Shown one piece after another: positions 38,461-47,353 of a stretch of DNA of 64,000 nt; the stretch's first letter is position 1, and each line of letters starts with the position of its first letter. A program made the translations under genes and the position numbers. This DNA comes from Salinicola rhizosphaerae. Lineage in GTDB: Bacteria; Pseudomonadota; Gammaproteobacteria; Pseudomonadales; Halomonadaceae. The stretch covers positions 232,655 through 296,654 of the forward strand of contig NZ_BMZI01000001.1 of the NCBI RefSeq assembly GCF_014652715.1, in the 5' to 3' direction. A model generated the notes under the pieces. It saw only the letters and a list, made by a program, of their open reading frames with translations. It did not search any database and was not told the origin of the DNA.

Positions 38461-39453
38461 ATGGAGTTCAAGGACTACTACGAGGTGCTGGGGGTCGAGC
38501 GTGATGCGACCCAGGAAGAGATCAAGCGGGCCTATCGCAAGCTGGCGCGCAAGTACCATCCGGATGTGAGCCAGGAAGCGGACGCCGAAACGCATTTCAA
38601 GAGTCTCGGCGAGGCCTACGAGGTGCTCAAGGACCCGGAAAAGCGAACGGCCTATGATCAGCTCGGCCGCAACTGGCAGGCGGGAGAAGATTTTCGACCG
38701 CCCCCGGACTGGGATAGCGGGTTCGAGTTCAGCGGTGGTGGTTACACCCAGGAGGATAGCGCCGCGTTCAGCGATTTTTTCGAGTCGTTGTTCGGTCAGG
38801 GGCGGGGATTCCACGGCGGCGGATTCGAGGGGCGCGCCAGCGCCGGTGCGCGCCGCCGCTCCTCAATGCGCGGCGAAGACCATCATGCGAAGGTCACCAT
38901 CGATCTCGAGGATGCGTACCGCGGTGCCACGCGCACGCTGACGCTGCAGTCAGCGCAGTGGGATGCCGCAGGGCATCTCGAACCCCATCAACGCACGCTG
39001 AAAGTGCGGATTCCCAAAGGCGTCAAGCAGGGCCAGCGAATTCGCTTGAGTGGTCAAGGCGCGCCGGGCGCCGCAGGAGGCCCCGCCGGCGATCTATTTC
39101 TCGAGATCGAGTTTGCCACGCACGAGCGCTTCCGGGTCGACGGGCGCGACGTCACGCTCGATCTCCCCGTCGCGCCCTGGGAGCTCGCCCTCGGCGCGAC
39201 GGTGACGGTCCCGCTGCCAGAGGGTGCGGTCGACCTCAAGGTGCCGGCCGGATCAGCCGCCGGTCGCCGGCTGCGCTTGAAAGGGCGCGGCATCCCGGGC
39301 GCGTCGCCGGGAGATTGCTACGTCGTGCTCAAAGCGGTGCAGCCAGCGGCGGATGACGAGCGGATCGCCGCCGCCTACCGCCAGCTGGCGGAAGTCAGCG
39401 GTTTCGACCCGCGGCCAGAATGGATGGATCAGTCTGAAGGAGATCGATCATGA
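38461..39453 (+). CDS. cbpA: DnaJ-class chaperone CbpA (curved DNA-binding protein)
   Basis: A 330-residue type-II J-protein that stimulates DnaK. The J domain occupies residues 1-70 (DYYEVLGVERDATQEEIKRA, then HPD in KYHPDVS). A Gly/Phe-rich linker follows (FGQGRGFHGGGFEG). The C-terminal substrate domains contain VRIPKGVKQGQRIRLSGQG and LDLPVAPWELALGATVTVP. It lacks the DnaJ zinc-finger cysteines. The stop overlaps cbpM (ATGA), which is diagnostic for the CbpA-CbpM pair. Confidence 0.92.
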   Translation: MEFKDYYEVLGVERDATQEEIKRAYRKLARKYHPDVSQEADAETHFKSLGEAYEVLKDPEKRTAYDQLGRNWQAGEDFRPPPDWDSGFEFSGGGYTQEDSAAFSDFFESLFGQGRGFHGGGFEGRASAGARRRSSMRGEDHHAKVTIDLEDAYRGATRTLTLQSAQWDAAGHLEPHQRTLKVRIPKGVKQGQRIRLSGQGAPGAAGGPAGDLFLEIEFATHERFRVDGRDVTLDLPVAPWELALGATVTVPLPEGAVDLKVPAGSAAGRRLRLKGRGIPGASPGDCYVVLKAVQPAADDERIAAAYRQLAEVSGFDPRPEWMDQSEGDRS

Positions 39454-39761
39454 CGACGCGAGATATCACCCATCTACGGGTCGAGAACCTCGATGAGGCC
39501 CCCGTGATGACGCTAGGCGATATTTGTCGGGCGTGTACCGTTCATGCGGAGTGGATCGTCGAACTGATCGATGAAGGCATCATCACGCCCGAAGGACGCC
39601 ATCGGGAGCAGTGGCGTTTTTATGGTGGCTCTCTCCATCGGGTCAGGACCGTTCAGCGGCTACAACGTGATCTGGGCGTGAATCTGGCAGGCGCGGCATT
39701 GGCGCTGGAGCTGCTCGAGGAGCTGAATGATCTGCGACGTCGGCTCGGCGATCGCGGCTGA
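39450..39761 (+). CDS. cbpM: Chaperone modulator CbpM
   Basis: A 103-residue MerR-like helical protein that binds the J domain of CbpA and blocks its action on DnaK. Visible: MTLGDICRACTVHAEWIVELIDEGIITPEG, then RVRTVQRLQRDLGVNLAGAALALELL, the usual pattern. It is translationally coupled to cbpA. A small perfect hairpin (GGCATGC 39789-39795 / GCATGCC 39800-39806) lies downstream and may end the transcript, though the T-run is only TT. Confidence 0.88.
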   Translation: MTTRDITHLRVENLDEAPVMTLGDICRACTVHAEWIVELIDEGIITPEGRHREQWRFYGGSLHRVRTVQRLQRDLGVNLAGAALALELLEELNDLRRRLGDRG

Positions 39762-40132
39762 TCGAACGTGTCCCCGCTGCGTTATCGGGGCATGCAGGGG
39801 CATGCCTTACGGGATCTTGGTCGTTGGTCTCTGCAGGTCATCACTCGAGCAGGGGATCGTGCGCTGACGTTTGCGGAAATGATGGACGGTTAGACGTCGG
39901 CGCGAGTGCGCATCGGCGCTGATTCGGAAATCTCGTCGAAACGCGACATCAAGGCAGATGTCTTGCGTTGTGATGATTGCATCTGTTGATCCTTTTATCG
40001 ATCATTTCAGACGTGAATTCGGCTCGGTTTTAGTAAAATTACGACAAAAGTCGGGTCGCAGAATTTTCACTCTGCCGCATAAAATGAGCGTGCTACGATA
40101 GCGCAATTGTCATCTTTTTCGCGGCTCATTTC
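39762..40132. other. AT-rich intergenic region upstream of the kinase gene
   Basis: A 371-bp region without a gene. Its second half (about 39960-40120) is clearly richer in A+T than the surroundings and includes TTTTAGTAAAATTACGAC and a TACGAT -10-like box at 40094-40099. I read it as a promoter/operator region for the sugar kinase-permease pair. No specific operator is recognisable. Confidence 0.5.
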
Positions 40133-40819
40133 ATGCGTAAAACCACGATAGAAACTCGGGCGTTATCTGTTGATATCGCACCCGAGGTTTTGGAGGCGGC
40201 TAGCCGCTTAATCGATTCATCTCGACGCCGGATTCTCGGGCTGGTCGGTGCCCCGGGATCCGGCAAGAGTACGCTTTCGGCGGCACTGCTTGCTGCGCTG
40301 GGTGAGCGGGTCCAGGTCGTTCCCATGGACGGTTATCATCTCTCCAATCGCCAGCTGGAGCGGCTCGGTCGGGCGCAGCGCAAGGGCGCACCGGATACCT
40401 TCGATGCCTGGGGTTATCGCCATCTTCTGTCGCGCATTCGGGACAGTCATGGCAGCGAAGAGGTCGTCTACGCACCCGGTTTCTACCGCGAGATCGAGGA
40501 GCCGATTGCTGCCAGTATCGCCGTCGATCCGTTGATACCTCTGGTCATCACCGAAGGCAATTATCTGCTGCTGAACGACGCACCCTGGCCGCAGGTTCGT
40601 GAGTGTCTGGACGAAGTCTGGTATCTCGATGTCGACAGAGAGGTGCGAGAGCAGCGTCTGGTGGCGCGACACATGCAGTTCGGGCGTAGTGAGCGGGAAG
40701 CGCGGGAGTGGGTTGCCAATACCGATGCGCCCAACGCCGAGAGAATAGAGGCGACCGCTGGCACCGCCGATCGCCTGCTGTGGTGGAGCGATCATCGTAT
40801 CGATTTCAAGACATCCTGA
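40133..40819 (+). CDS. P-loop kinase of the uridine kinase/phosphoribulokinase family (sugar or nucleoside kinase)
   Basis: A 228-residue cytoplasmic kinase. Walker A is GLVGAPGSGKSTLS at about residues 36-49. VVPMDGYHLSNRQLERLG, FDAWGYRHLLSRIR and YAPGFYREIEEPIAASIAV follow, and ITEGNYLLL is the Walker B region. C-terminal: LDEVWYLDVDREVREQRLVARH. This matches the YggC/FrcK-like group usually annotated as nucleoside/nucleotide kinase family. Some members sit in fructose uptake loci. The adjacent sugar permease suggests that the transported sugar is the substrate; this is inference. Confidence 0.8.
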   Translation: MRKTTIETRALSVDIAPEVLEAASRLIDSSRRRILGLVGAPGSGKSTLSAALLAALGERVQVVPMDGYHLSNRQLERLGRAQRKGAPDTFDAWGYRHLLSRIRDSHGSEEVVYAPGFYREIEEPIAASIAVDPLIPLVITEGNYLLLNDAPWPQVRECLDEVWYLDVDREVREQRLVARHMQFGRSEREAREWVANTDAPNAERIEATAGTADRLLWWSDHRIDFKTS

Positions 40820-40867
40820 TCGTCGATGGATTCATCCGAGAGAAGCCAAGGTTTCAAGGAGCGAAAC

Positions 40868-42301
40868 ATGACCACCAAAACCGCCGCCAATCGCGGCCCC
40901 AAGGGGAAGGGACTTGTCGTCCTGGTCTCGATCGTCGCCGCCCTGGGCGGTCTGCTGTTTGGGTACGACACCGGGATCATCGGCGTGGCACTGCTGGGCC
41001 TATCGAAGCAGTTCGCGCTGGACGACACGCTCAAGCAGTTCGTGACCGGGGCGATCATACTCGGCGCCATCTTCGGCTGTGTGGGTACGGGCCGTTTGTC
41101 GGACCATCTTGGCCGGCGCCGCACCATCGTGCTGGTCGGCGCGGTCTTCATCGTCGGTTCGGTGATGTCGGCGATATCGACGAGCGTGGGCATGCTGATT
41201 GCCGCTCGCTTCATTCTTGGCCTGTCGGCCGGTAGCGCCACCCAGATCATCCCGGTCTACATCGCAGAAGTGACGCCGCCCCAGCATCGCGGCAAGCTGG
41301 TAGTGATGTTCCAGTTCATGGTCGTGTTCGGCATTCTGGTGGCGTATCTGGTCGGCTATGGCCTCGGCGAGCAGTGGCGCTGGATGTTCGGTCTCGGCAT
41401 CGTGCCGGCGGTCATTCTGATGTTGGGTATGCTGGTCCTGCCGGAGAGCCCACGTTGGCTGGTGGGCAAGGGCCGTGAGCCGGAGGCGCTGGCGATTCTC
41501 GAACGTGTGCGCTCCTCCCGCGAAGGTGCGCAGTCGGAAATGGACGAGATCAAGGAGGTCTCCGCGCGCCCGGAAGGGACATGGCGAGACCTGTTCCAGC
41601 CCTGGATTCGCCCGGCGCTGGTGGCCGGGGTGGGTATCGCGATGTTCTCGCAGATTACCGGCAACAACGCGCTGATCTACTATGCGCCGACGATTCTGAG
41701 TCAGGCCGGGTTCGGCGACAGTGCTTCCGTGCTGGCGGCAATCGGCGGCGCGGTGCTGATCAACCTGGCGACGATCCTCGGTATCTTTCTGGTCGACCGC
41801 ATCGGCCGCAAGCGCTTCCTGCTTTGGATGGTGCCTGGCTCCGCGGTGGCGCTGGTGATCATGGGCGTACTGTTCATTGGTGGCGCGCCGGAAGACGCGT
41901 TCAGTCAATATCTGCTGGTCGCGTGCCTCGCGATCTACATGGCATTGAACTGTAGCTTCGGGGTCTGCCTGTGGCTGATCAACGCCGAGGTCTATCCGCT
42001 GTTCGTGCGCGGGAAGGGGGCCAGCATGGGCGCGTTGAGCCATTGGGTCTTCAATTTGCTGGTGACGCTGACGACGCTTTCGCTGATCAGTGCCTTGGGG
42101 ACTTCGGGCACGTTCTGGCTCTATGCCGTCATCACCACGATCGCATTGGTCTTCATCGTGCGCTACGTGCCGGAAACCATGGGGCGCTCGCTCGAAGAGA
42201 TCGAGAACGATCTCAAGCAGGGCATCTTCTTCCCCGCGGATCGTGCCAAGGGCGACGCCGGCCAGCAGGGGGCAAAGGCGGCTGCCGATATCCCCAGATG
42301 A
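40868..42301 (+). CDS. Sugar porter family MFS transporter
   Basis: A 477-residue, twelve-helix sugar:H+ symporter. Family motifs: GGLLFGYDTGIIGVAL near residue 20, GRLSDHLGRRR between helices 2 and 3, PESPRWLVGKGREPEA after helix 6, GIAMFSQITGNNALIYYAPTIL in helix 7 (sugar-binding Q and N residues), DRIGRKRFLL, and RYVPETMGRSLEEIE after helix 12. AAGGAG lies before the ATG at 40868. It starts 48 bp after the kinase and is probably co-transcribed. The substrate is a hexose or pentose and cannot be read from the sequence. Confidence 0.93.
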   Translation: MTTKTAANRGPKGKGLVVLVSIVAALGGLLFGYDTGIIGVALLGLSKQFALDDTLKQFVTGAIILGAIFGCVGTGRLSDHLGRRRTIVLVGAVFIVGSVMSAISTSVGMLIAARFILGLSAGSATQIIPVYIAEVTPPQHRGKLVVMFQFMVVFGILVAYLVGYGLGEQWRWMFGLGIVPAVILMLGMLVLPESPRWLVGKGREPEALAILERVRSSREGAQSEMDEIKEVSARPEGTWRDLFQPWIRPALVAGVGIAMFSQITGNNALIYYAPTILSQAGFGDSASVLAAIGGAVLINLATILGIFLVDRIGRKRFLLWMVPGSAVALVIMGVLFIGGAPEDAFSQYLLVACLAIYMALNCSFGVCLWLINAEVYPLFVRGKGASMGALSHWVFNLLVTLTTLSLISALGTSGTFWLYAVITTIALVFIVRYVPETMGRSLEEIENDLKQGIFFPADRAKGDAGQQGAKAAADIPR

Positions 42302-42329
42302 CGCCATGATGGCCCGAAAGCCACTTCTG

Positions 42330-42364
42330 CGTTGGCCGGTCCCGTTGACCGGCCAACGTGTTTT
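42330..42364 (+). terminator. Intrinsic terminator of the sugar transporter
   Basis: An 11-bp perfect stem (CGTTGGCCGGT / ACCGGCCAACG) with a seven-base loop is followed by TGTTTT, 28 bp past the permease stop. Confidence 0.9.
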
Positions 42365-42442
42365 CACGCCAGGCACTGGCGGCGGCTGGTCCTTCTGCGA
42401 CGGATCGCTGTTGTACTAGTGGCGTCGGCATGCCACGCGTCC

Positions 42443-43318
42443 TCAATCGGGCGTCTGGTGCAAGAGGGTTCTCAGCGCCGGCGCCTTGAGGTGATGGCGT
42501 TTGGCGGCGTCGAGCAGAGGGCCGAGTATGGCGTCGCGCTCGGTTCTGCGTCCGGCGAGCCGGTCCTGCAGCATGGACGAGCGGTTGTTGGCGGTGGCGT
42601 CGATAACACCGTCGACAAGGGCTCGCCAGCCGGATTCGGGGGGTGCGATCGACTCCGCAGCCATGAGATCGGCGATTTCACCGACCAGAGAGGCGATCTC
42701 TGAATCATAGGCCGGCGCCAGGAGCGCGCCGTTGAGAACGCGGTCGCGCGCGGTCAACGGGTTGATCACGGCATTGATGGCAAGCTTTTGCCATAGGCGC
42801 TGGCGGATGTCGGCACAGGCCGTGGCTGTGATTCCGGTGGCAACCAGCGCGTCGGCGACCCGCGCCGACAGCGGTAGATGGCACCCCGCCAGATCGCCGA
42901 TCCAGGTGTGCCCGGTCGCTGCGTGGACCACGTCGAACTCGCTCGGCGGCGCCGGCCGATACGCGGCTTCGGTCGTCGTGGCGCAGAGCACCGGGCCGGG
43001 CCAGAGGTCGTGCAGGCGCGGCTGCGCATGAAATCCATTCTGGATCAGCAGAAGTGGTGTCGTGGCGGGAATCCGCTCGGTCAGCGGCTCCAGCGCGGCT
43101 AGCACATCGTAGGATTTGGTGGCGATCATCACGATATCGGGCGGCGCGCCGTCAGTGGTACCGAACTCGAGCTGCTGATATGCACCGCCGCTGCCCTGCC
43201 AGCTGAGCCGGTGAACGGGGCCGGATCGCCCGATCAGCGTGACGGTGTGTCGAGACGCCAGTCGAGCGGCGAACAGCCGGCCGAGCGCGCCGGCGCCGAC
43301 GATCATCCAGCGTGCCAT
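42443..43318 (-). CDS. panE: 2-dehydropantoate 2-reductase (ketopantoate reductase)
   Basis: A 291-residue NADPH-dependent enzyme that reduces ketopantoate to pantoate for coenzyme A synthesis. The Rossmann motif MIVGAGALGRLFAARLA is at the N-terminus. VMIATKSYDVLAALEPL and LLLIQNGFHAQ follow. The catalytic Lys is in RLWQKLAINAVINPLTA, and the C-terminal domain has SSMLQDRLAGRRTERDAI. The ATG at 43318 is preferred, but a GTG at 43324 overlaps the topB stop (GTGA) and may be the coupled start. Downstream of topB on the same strand. Confidence 0.9.
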   Translation of the reverse strand: MARWMIVGAGALGRLFAARLASRHTVTLIGRSGPVHRLSWQGSGGAYQQLEFGTTDGAPPDIVMIATKSYDVLAALEPLTERIPATTPLLLIQNGFHAQPRLHDLWPGPVLCATTTEAAYRPAPPSEFDVVHAATGHTWIGDLAGCHLPLSARVADALVATGITATACADIRQRLWQKLAINAVINPLTARDRVLNGALLAPAYDSEIASLVGEIADLMAAESIAPPESGWRALVDGVIDATANNRSSMLQDRLAGRRTERDAILGPLLDAAKRHHLKAPALRTLLHQTPD

Positions 43319-43320
43319 CG

Positions 43321-45303
43321 TCACGAGGAGCGCTTCGGCTTGCGGCGCCGATTCGAGGAAGACGTCGAGGAAGCCGACTCGCCCGATTTCCGGCGCCTAG
43401 GGCTCGCCGTCGATCGGCTGCTTGTCCGACGTTTGGTGCCTCGCTTGGGGCTGGCCGGCGCCTCCGGGGCCTCGCGCTGGCGGGCGGCCCTGAGCGCATC
43501 GTTCATGCGCGATGCACTCGCTTCGCCGAGAAGCCCTTGCAGGTCCGCGACGAGTGCCGTGAGAAAGGGTGCCGGCGCATCCTGGTTATCCGCCATCGCC
43601 GACAGACGCTGCTCCCACAACGCGGTCCGCTCGGGGCGGGTGGCGGCCGCGGGCAGTGAATCGATCAGCGCGTGGCCGGTGCGAGTCGCGCGCAGGGCTT
43701 TCTTGTCGCGCACCAGGTAGCCTCGCGTCAGCAGCGTCTCGAGAATGCCCGCTCGGGTGGCTTCGGTGCCGAGGCCGTCGGTATCGCGCAGGGTTCTGCG
43801 CACTTCCGGGTCCTCGACATAGCGCGCGATGTTCATCATCGCCTTGATGAGACTCGCGTCGTTGAACGGCTCTGGCGGCCGGGTCTCCTTCTCTTCGCAG
43901 GTTGCATCCAGCACCTTGGCGGGCTCGCCGCGAGTCAGTGGGGGCAGCGGCGGGGCCTCGTCGCGGGTGGTGAACAGCGGCTTCCAGCCCGGTTCGAGAA
44001 TTTCCCGCCCCTTGGCCTGGAAGCGCTCCTCGAGGATGACGAAGGTTGCCTGCGTCTCGAAAGTCTCGAGCGCCGGGTAGAACTGGGCAATGACGTTGCG
44101 CGCAATCAGCCGAAACAGGTTGGCCTCGTCCTGGCTGAGCTTGTTCATATCGGCCGTCCGGCCGGTCGGTGCCAGCGCATGGTGGGCGCCGACCTTGGCA
44201 TCGTCCCACGCCTTGGAGCGTAGATTGAAGTCGGCGGCGTCGATCCAGGCGCTGAGTGTCGAATCGCCTCGGCAGGCTGATGGCAACGTCCGGGCAGCCT
44301 CCCGGTGATGCGCGCGCGGGAGATAGCGGCAGTCCGATCGCGGGTAAGTGATCAGCTGGTGGCGCTCGTAGAGCGACTGACACACGTCCAGCACGCGCTT
44401 GGCGGAAAGGCCATGACGACGCGCGGCATCCACCTGCAGGGCGGAGAGCGAGTAGGGCAGTGGCGCGGCCTGGCGCTTGCGTTTCTGCTCCAGTTCGCTC
44501 AGATGGCCGCTGGCGCCGGGCAATTGCTGAACCAGCTTCTGTGCTGGACGCGGGTCGAGCAAGCGGCCCTGTTCATCCAACGGTTGGCTCTCATCGGGTA
44601 GCCACCAGGCGCGTAGTCGACCTTCGGCCACTTCGAGGTCGGCCCACACCACGTAAAAGGGCTTGGGCTCGAACGCGGCAATCTCTCTATCGCGACGCAC
44701 CACCAGTCCCAGTACCGGGGTCTGTACGCGGCCTACCGAGAGCAGCCCGTCGTAGCCTGCCTGCCGCCCGATCAGGGTCCAGGCGCGGGTCAGGTTGATG
44801 CCGTAGAGCCAGTCCGCGCGAGCCCGGGCTTGCGCCGCTTCGTAAAGTGCCCGGTAGCGCTCATTGTCCTCGAGGTTGCCGAGCGCTCTGGCCACGGCGG
44901 GGCGGTTCAAGTCCTGTACCAGCAGTCGCTCGACGCGGCCGCGCCAGCCAAGGTACTCGAGTGCTTCCTGCACCAGCAGCTGGCCCTCGCGATCCGGGTC
45001 GCCGGCGTGGATCACGCTGGAGGCCTGCTTGAGCAGTTTGCGCAGCACGGCAATCTGACCGCGAGCCTGGCTGCGGGGCATCAACTCCCAGCGTTGCGGT
45101 ACGATCGGCAGGTCATCGAGTCGCCACTGTTTGTAGCGCGGGTCGTAACGCTCGGGCGGCGCCTGTTCCAGCAGATGACCCAGACACCAGCTGATCCAGG
45201 TGTCGCCGGCCTCGAGATAGCCTTCTCGACGTGTCGCTGGGGTCGGCAGCGCTTCGGCAATCGCACGAGCCAGGCTGGGCTTTTCGGCAACGATCAGACG
45301 CAT
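43321..45303 (-). CDS. topB: DNA topoisomerase III
   Basis: A 660-residue type IA topoisomerase that decatenates single-strand linked DNA. The Toprim domain begins MRLIVAEKPSLARAIAEALP and holds HAGDPDREGQLLVQE. The catalytic Tyr is Tyr320 in LITYPRSDCRYLP. GLLSVGRVQTPVLGLVVRRD is the other signature. The last about 50 residues are a Ser/Arg/Lys-rich basic tail (RRTSSRSTASPRRRKSGES) in place of zinc fingers, as in several TopB proteins. It starts 4 bp after the stop of the unknown membrane protein gene, so the two are one transcription unit together with panE. Confidence 0.94.
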   Translation of the reverse strand: MRLIVAEKPSLARAIAEALPTPATRREGYLEAGDTWISWCLGHLLEQAPPERYDPRYKQWRLDDLPIVPQRWELMPRSQARGQIAVLRKLLKQASSVIHAGDPDREGQLLVQEALEYLGWRGRVERLLVQDLNRPAVARALGNLEDNERYRALYEAAQARARADWLYGINLTRAWTLIGRQAGYDGLLSVGRVQTPVLGLVVRRDREIAAFEPKPFYVVWADLEVAEGRLRAWWLPDESQPLDEQGRLLDPRPAQKLVQQLPGASGHLSELEQKRKRQAAPLPYSLSALQVDAARRHGLSAKRVLDVCQSLYERHQLITYPRSDCRYLPRAHHREAARTLPSACRGDSTLSAWIDAADFNLRSKAWDDAKVGAHHALAPTGRTADMNKLSQDEANLFRLIARNVIAQFYPALETFETQATFVILEERFQAKGREILEPGWKPLFTTRDEAPPLPPLTRGEPAKVLDATCEEKETRPPEPFNDASLIKAMMNIARYVEDPEVRRTLRDTDGLGTEATRAGILETLLTRGYLVRDKKALRATRTGHALIDSLPAAATRPERTALWEQRLSAMADNQDAPAPFLTALVADLQGLLGEASASRMNDALRAARQREAPEAPASPKRGTKRRTSSRSTASPRRRKSGESASSTSSSNRRRKPKRSS

Positions 45304-45307
45304 GGTT

Positions 45308-47221
45308 TCACTTCTCCAAGTGCCGGCGGGCGCGCACCAGCGCTCGGTACCACTGGCGATGAGGCGTGCCGACGGCGGGTGGTGCCAGGCTCAGATAGCT
45401 GACGGTCGGCGAGTCGCCACGCTCCAGGTTGAGATTGGTCAGCATGGTCAGCGTGGCCTCGCGGGCGCCGTACTGGCGTTGAAGAAATGCCATCGCCGCG
45501 GGATCGAGGGCCACGCGATAGTGCCTGACCAGCGCCAGTGCCAGCGACTCGGCCGTTCGCGAGAGATCGGTCTCGATCTCGCGCACCATGGCCGACCCCA
45601 TCGCCGCCTTGGCCGCTGCGGAAAGGTTGGGTTCGAGCTGACCGAAATCGGCAGCATTGGAGCTGTTGATGGCGCGCTGGACGGCCGGGCGTGACAGATG
45701 CACATGGGGCTCGAGCGCCAGGAAGATTTCGACGGCAACGCGTTTGGCGCGATCGACGCCGACGCTCAAACGCGTATCCCGCTCGGCCTGACGCAGGCGT
45801 TCGCGCAGCGTGCCGATATTGGCTTTCTCCAGATAGCGCCCCAGGACCTTGCAGACTTCCGCCTTGGCTTCGTCGTTCAGGGCGATCTTGCTCTCTCGAA
45901 TACGTAGACCGCGACGGCCGGGGCCCAGGCGGAGCCGAGTGGTGCTATCGGAGAGATTGGCGCTGACCGCTTCCCAGCGTTCGGCCATGCGCAGGCGATG
46001 GGCATGACTGCGTCCGACCGTCTCGTAGGCGGTGGAGACGCTCTTGTAGAGCTTGATGGCGTTGGTCAGCACTTCGGCCTGGGCGCGTAGCGTCTGGCGG
46101 TCTTCGCTGCGCCCGGTCTGTATGGCGTGAGCGAGCGTATGAATGCGCTCGCTCAGCTCATCCATGGCGCTGACGCTGTGAGCGAGAAGGGCGTCGGCGC
46201 GCTGGCCGGCGACGCTCTCCGCGACCGGGACGACCGACTGCTCGGTCAGATAGGTGTTGAGCGCCTTGAGCCGCGACAGGCCGGTTGCCTGCGCGATGCG
46301 GTGGCGTGCCCGCGCCTCCTCGAGGCTATCGAACGCGCGCGCCAGCTTCCAGCGGCCGCGGTACTCGAACGAGAGCACCGGAATCTCGCGGCCGCTGATC
46401 AGTTCGAACGCCAGGATCACCATCTCCTCGACATCCTGCAGCGTCATCAGCAGGTCGTTGTCGTTCTCGATCGCCGCCATCACGCGCTCGATGAAGTGCT
46501 CATCTCGCGGTACGCCGTAGCGAGGGTCGGGCGCACGCCCCTCGAAGCGCTCGCGCAATAGCGTGATGGCCTGGGGCGCAAGATCGTAGAGTTCGCTGAA
46601 GCGCGGTTCGATCGCTTCGCGGTAGATGGCGACGAGGTCGGTGATGCGGGCATGCAGACCGACGCGGCGGTAGACATCGATCTGGCCGATGATGCGCGCG
46701 CTTTCGCGATCGGCGAGCAGTTCGAGCGCGGCGAGTTCCACGCCCTCCGGCGACAGATCCTGCTTGCGCAGCAGCATGGCGGCTGCCTCGCGACTGCGCG
46801 CGTCGCCCTCGAGACTCTCGACGATCAGATTGCGGGTGGCCAGCAGTAGCTCGGGCAGCGTCTTGATGACGCGCTCGATGCGCTTGGAAGTGCGCTCCAG
46901 GCGACGTCCGCCGGTGAGGTGGTTGAGCAGGTTGGCGATGATACCGGCGGCGCCGGTGATGACCGTGAACGAAATGAAGAAGACGTAGTTCTCGAACGTC
47001 GGTGCCTTGCCGTAGCCGAGCAGATAGCCGCCCCAGGCGCCGAGTAGCGTGACCGGCCCGGCGGTCCACAGAATCTGCAGCAGGCTGACGGTCCAGGGCA
47101 CCTTCTCGACGGCTGCGGTAATACGTCGAATCTCGTCGCGGCCTTCTCGCTCGAGGCGAACCTGCGGCGTGTCGCTGGCGGTGATCGAGGCGCGACGGCG
47201 AAACGGAATCGGCAGCAGCAC
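45308..47221 (-). CDS. Large two-helix membrane protein of unknown function, upstream of topB
   Basis: A 637-residue protein I cannot assign. A basic N-terminal segment (about 1-35) is followed by two close membrane helices (LLQILWTAGPVTLLGAWGGYLLG and NYVFFISFTVITGAAGIIANLL, about residues 46-95). About 540 cytoplasmic residues follow, predicted mostly helical and rich in Leu, Ala, Arg and Glu (SFEYRGRWKLARAFDSLEEARARHRI). I see no P-loop, nuclease, protease or kinase motif, and no cysteine pattern. The topology, a membrane anchor then a long helical domain, suggests a scaffold or membrane-remodelling protein. It lies 4 bp from topB, which may hint at a link to DNA or chromosome handling, but this is speculation. 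Confidence 0.75.
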   Translation of the reverse strand: MLLPIPFRRRASITASDTPQVRLEREGRDEIRRITAAVEKVPWTVSLLQILWTAGPVTLLGAWGGYLLGYGKAPTFENYVFFISFTVITGAAGIIANLLNHLTGGRRLERTSKRIERVIKTLPELLLATRNLIVESLEGDARSREAAAMLLRKQDLSPEGVELAALELLADRESARIIGQIDVYRRVGLHARITDLVAIYREAIEPRFSELYDLAPQAITLLRERFEGRAPDPRYGVPRDEHFIERVMAAIENDNDLLMTLQDVEEMVILAFELISGREIPVLSFEYRGRWKLARAFDSLEEARARHRIAQATGLSRLKALNTYLTEQSVVPVAESVAGQRADALLAHSVSAMDELSERIHTLAHAIQTGRSEDRQTLRAQAEVLTNAIKLYKSVSTAYETVGRSHAHRLRMAERWEAVSANLSDSTTRLRLGPGRRGLRIRESKIALNDEAKAEVCKVLGRYLEKANIGTLRERLRQAERDTRLSVGVDRAKRVAVEIFLALEPHVHLSRPAVQRAINSSNAADFGQLEPNLSAAAKAAMGSAMVREIETDLSRTAESLALALVRHYRVALDPAAMAFLQRQYGAREATLTMLTNLNLERGDSPTVSYLSLAPPAVGTPHRQWYRALVRARRHLEK

Positions 47222-47353
47222 GAAGCGTCCTTTCTACAGCGGTGAGCGTCGGAGAAATGCGATGAAACGGCGGCTAAGTTAGCACCCTCGGAGAGCGCTC
47301 GCCAGCGTGGTTGCGCGGCGTGCTAGGATGAAGTCATTCAAGGGAGGAATGCC

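Noticed and set aside
41000..42376. 458-codon frame opposite the sugar transporter
   Set aside because: Antisense of a twelve-helix permease; the composition is charged and repetitive and has no family support.
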